Source: an uncultured euryarchaeote
Lineage (GTDB): Archaea > Thermoplasmatota > Poseidoniia > Poseidoniales > Poseidoniaceae
Assembly (NCBI GenBank): GCA_937897005.1
Contig: CALCOQ010000020.1
Coordinates: 1 to 8,306, forward strand
DNA length: 8,306 nucleotides
Direction: 5' to 3'
Shown: piece after piece, positions 6,894 through 8,306 of the stretch
Layout of the letters: each line of letters starts with the position of its first letter
How positions within the stretch are numbered: position 1 is the stretch's first letter
Position numbers and translations under genes: made by a program
Notes under the pieces: generated by a model
Databases searched by the model: none
What the model was told of the DNA's origin: nothing
Seen by the model: the letters and a program-made list of their open reading frames with translations, nothing else

Positions 6894-7838
6894 ATGGCAG
6901 CAGCACCACCACCAATGGCAAGGAAACAGTCTCGCAGTGACACTTCGCATCTTTATGATGGGAAGGTTGTTCGTTCCGCAGCACCCAGCAGAAAGAAGGC
7001 TGCAGGCAAAATGAAATCGGGGACCGAGGTTCCTGATGATGCAGTCCCGGAAGTTCACATCCCTGGTTTCATCGAGGCCCTTCTCGGTGGCCCAGTAGTC
7101 CCGAAACACAAGTTCTTGCCTGCTGACCGAATGGTTCAGACCTTGCAATTAGGCGCCTATGCGATGTTGATCTCACTCGGTGTCATCACTTGGATAGTCA
7201 CACCTCCTCAGGGAACATTCTGGTTCTGGATCTTCGGTAGTGTTGGAGGGGCTACATTACTGCAATCAATGGTCATCCTATCGGCCACTGGCACAGGGTT
7301 CTGGGGGACGATGTCGAGAGACCCTCGTTGGCTACTCGCATCCTATTTCCTCTTCATACTCGCAGCAATGCGCTTTGCTTCCAGCAAGGTCGCATTGTCA
7401 AACGACTGGTTCGACCTACAGCAGAACCCTTGGCTCGAGACAGCACTCATAGTCATCTACGCAGTGCTTCTGGTCATGTACTTCGAATTGACCAATGGAG
7501 TCATCAGATTCAGTATGCTCGATACCAGCATCCGTACCAATGAGGTGTATGTCATGAATGTCAAGCGTATAATCAGCAAATATCATCGCAGTCTGATGAT
7601 CAATCCTGCCATTGCAGGTGCATTAGCGGCCTCGGTATTGTCGATCAACACGATTATTCCGGCTGTGGTCAATTTATTCTCTTCAGAAACCGCGGTACGT
7701 ATGGAGGAAAGTGTGGAGCTGATCTCTGTATATGGGGTCGCCATGGGTAGTCTGTTCGTATTCCTGATGGTAGGTTTGATGTTTGCAGTGAATCTACCTC
7801 TCAGAATGCAGAAATGGCGTGAGAATCGAAACACCTGA
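6894..7838 (+). CDS. Unrecognised polytopic membrane protein of the MoxR cluster
   Basis: I do not recognise the family of this 314-residue protein. It starts with about 80 soluble residues: an Ala/Pro-rich beginning (MAAAPPPMARK), a Lys/Arg-rich segment (24-41), and then a short hydrophobic stretch (HIPGFIEALLGG, 55-66). Approximately six hydrophobic segments follow, near 84-103, 108-130, 146-163, 180-200, 236-260 and 278-299. The loop between the fourth and fifth segments (about 201-235) is basic and hydrophilic, and the C-terminus (LPLRMQKWRENRNT) is basic. Both should be cytoplasmic, giving an N-in/C-in topology. No catalytic motif, transporter signature or cysteine is visible. The gene begins ten bases after the DUF58 stop, with its Shine-Dalgarno site overlapping that stop, so it is almost certainly cotranscribed. 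By context it may be the integral-membrane component, or the client, of the MoxR/DUF58/DUF4350 system. Confidence 0.72.
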   Translation: MAAAPPPMARKQSRSDTSHLYDGKVVRSAAPSRKKAAGKMKSGTEVPDDAVPEVHIPGFIEALLGGPVVPKHKFLPADRMVQTLQLGAYAMLISLGVITWIVTPPQGTFWFWIFGSVGGATLLQSMVILSATGTGFWGTMSRDPRWLLASYFLFILAAMRFASSKVALSNDWFDLQQNPWLETALIVIYAVLLVMYFELTNGVIRFSMLDTSIRTNEVYVMNVKRIISKYHRSLMINPAIAGALAASVLSINTIIPAVVNLFSSETAVRMEESVELISVYGVAMGSLFVFLMVGLMFAVNLPLRMQKWRENRNT

Positions 7839-7907
7839 AACTCTCCAACGAGAACGAAGGTCCGTTCGGGGAAAAACAGGTAAACCAAGCCTCCTCTCTG
7901 AAAAATT

Positions 7908-8306
7908 ATGAAGCAGGTCACCTACTGCACGGACTGTGGAGGAGTTCTCAATGAAGAGATGGGATTTTGTCCACAATGTGACTATGAAGGTGACAGTGGA
8001 GAAGATGGCGTCCCCCCTCCGGCTGACCTATGGGATCTGAACTTGGCCCAACTCCAGGAGTTGGCGGAACAGTTCCATGTGAGAGGGTGGCGTAGACTAC
8101 AACAGAAAGCCCTCATCTATCATTTGAGTCAAATTCGTATCGAACAGGTAGAGGAGGTTCAGAAAAGGACTGATGAAGAAGAAATACAGTTGAACTTCTC
8201 CAGACTTGTTGAAGAATTCTACGGTTTTGCTCACTTGCGCGAAGTGGATTCGGCCAAGAATACCTTCGCCGAATTGTCCGAACTGGGCCTTGAACTTGAT
8301 GAAGAA
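7908..8306 (+). CDS. Zinc-ribbon protein with a SAP/Rho-N-like motif (5' part)
   Basis: The frame is open from the ATG at 7908 to the window end, with 133 codons and no stop. Residues 7-24 form a short zinc ribbon, CTDC ten residues before CPQC (Cys7, Cys10, Cys21, Cys24). After an acidic, Pro-containing linker, residues about 43-75 (LNLAQLQELAEQFHVRGWRR and the following LQQKALIYHL) match the helix-extended-helix pattern of SAP or Rho N-terminal domains, which often bind nucleic acid. The rest is charged and probably helical, with coiled-coil potential around 76-105. No Shine-Dalgarno site precedes the ATG, so translation may be leaderless. The gene follows the membrane protein gene by 69 bp and may be a separate transcript. 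A nucleic-acid-associated role is suggested by the two small domains but not shown; the missing C-terminus could change the picture. Confidence 0.65.
   Translation, partial: MKQVTYCTDCGGVLNEEMGFCPQCDYEGDSGEDGVPPPADLWDLNLAQLQELAEQFHVRGWRRLQQKALIYHLSQIRIEQVEEVQKRTDEEEIQLNFSRLVEEFYGFAHLREVDSAKNTFAELSELGLELDEE

Noticed and set aside
6460..6984. A 174-residue open frame on the minus strand spanning the DUF58 gene end
   Set aside because: It overlaps conserved DUF58/VWA sequence and the next gene start; its product is Ser/Arg/Leu-rich with no recognisable domain.
7852..7867. GAACG/CGTTC inverted repeat with a six-base loop after the six-helix protein gene
   Set aside because: The stem is only five base pairs and no T-run follows, so it is not supported as a terminator.
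7891..7944. CTCCTC upstream of the zinc-ribbon gene can pair with GAGGAG in its coding region, looping out the start codon
   Set aside because: Only six to seven base pairs across a loop of about 42 bases in a low-complexity match; not enough for a regulatory claim.

Overview
The window looks like a piece of archaeal chromosome, most plausibly from a planktonic Thermoplasmata-related euryarchaeon (Marine Group II / Poseidoniales-like). This is an inference from gene content, not a marker-gene assignment. The pointers are a secreted Ig-like protein with an Asp/Gly-rich linker ending in a membrane helix plus Arg-Arg, strong GGAG/GAGGTGA-type Shine-Dalgarno sites, a 4-hydroxybenzoyl-CoA reductase-type molybdenum enzyme, and a DUF4350-MoxR-DUF58 cluster. 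All genes are on the + strand and tightly packed. I saw no RNA genes, mobile elements or CRISPR arrays.

Positions 1-1673 hold a molybdenum hydroxylase module. It has the C-terminal part of the large molybdopterin-binding subunit (cut by the window edge, with an unusual charged C-terminal extension), overlapping by one base the complete FAD-binding subunit. The FAD subunit carries the cysteine-rich insert that distinguishes 4-hydroxybenzoyl-CoA reductase beta subunits from ordinary xanthine dehydrogenase-type subunits. The small [2Fe-2S] subunit is not in the window.

Positions 1676-2677 encode a secreted, membrane-anchored protein with two beta-sandwich-like regions. It starts two bases after the FAD subunit gene, so it is probably cotranscribed with it. 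A gap of about 110 bp follows and probably separates two transcription units.

Positions 2788-7838 hold a four-gene membrane-associated MoxR cluster: a DUF4350 protein with a large external domain, a MoxR AAA+ ATPase with a Pro/Ala-rich N-terminal tail, a DUF58/von Willebrand A protein anchored by two helices, and an unrecognised protein with about six membrane helices. Predicted topologies place the MoxR ATPase, the VWA domain, the DUF4350 tail and the long N-terminus of the last protein on the cytoplasmic side. An ATP-driven remodelling complex at the membrane is a reasonable hypothesis.

After a 69-bp gap, positions 7908-8306 begin a further gene, cut by the window end, with an N-terminal zinc ribbon followed by a SAP/Rho-N-like helix-extended-helix motif. 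For two genes the best Shine-Dalgarno placement supports a start downstream of the longest reading frame (4410 instead of 4377, and 6894 instead of 6885).
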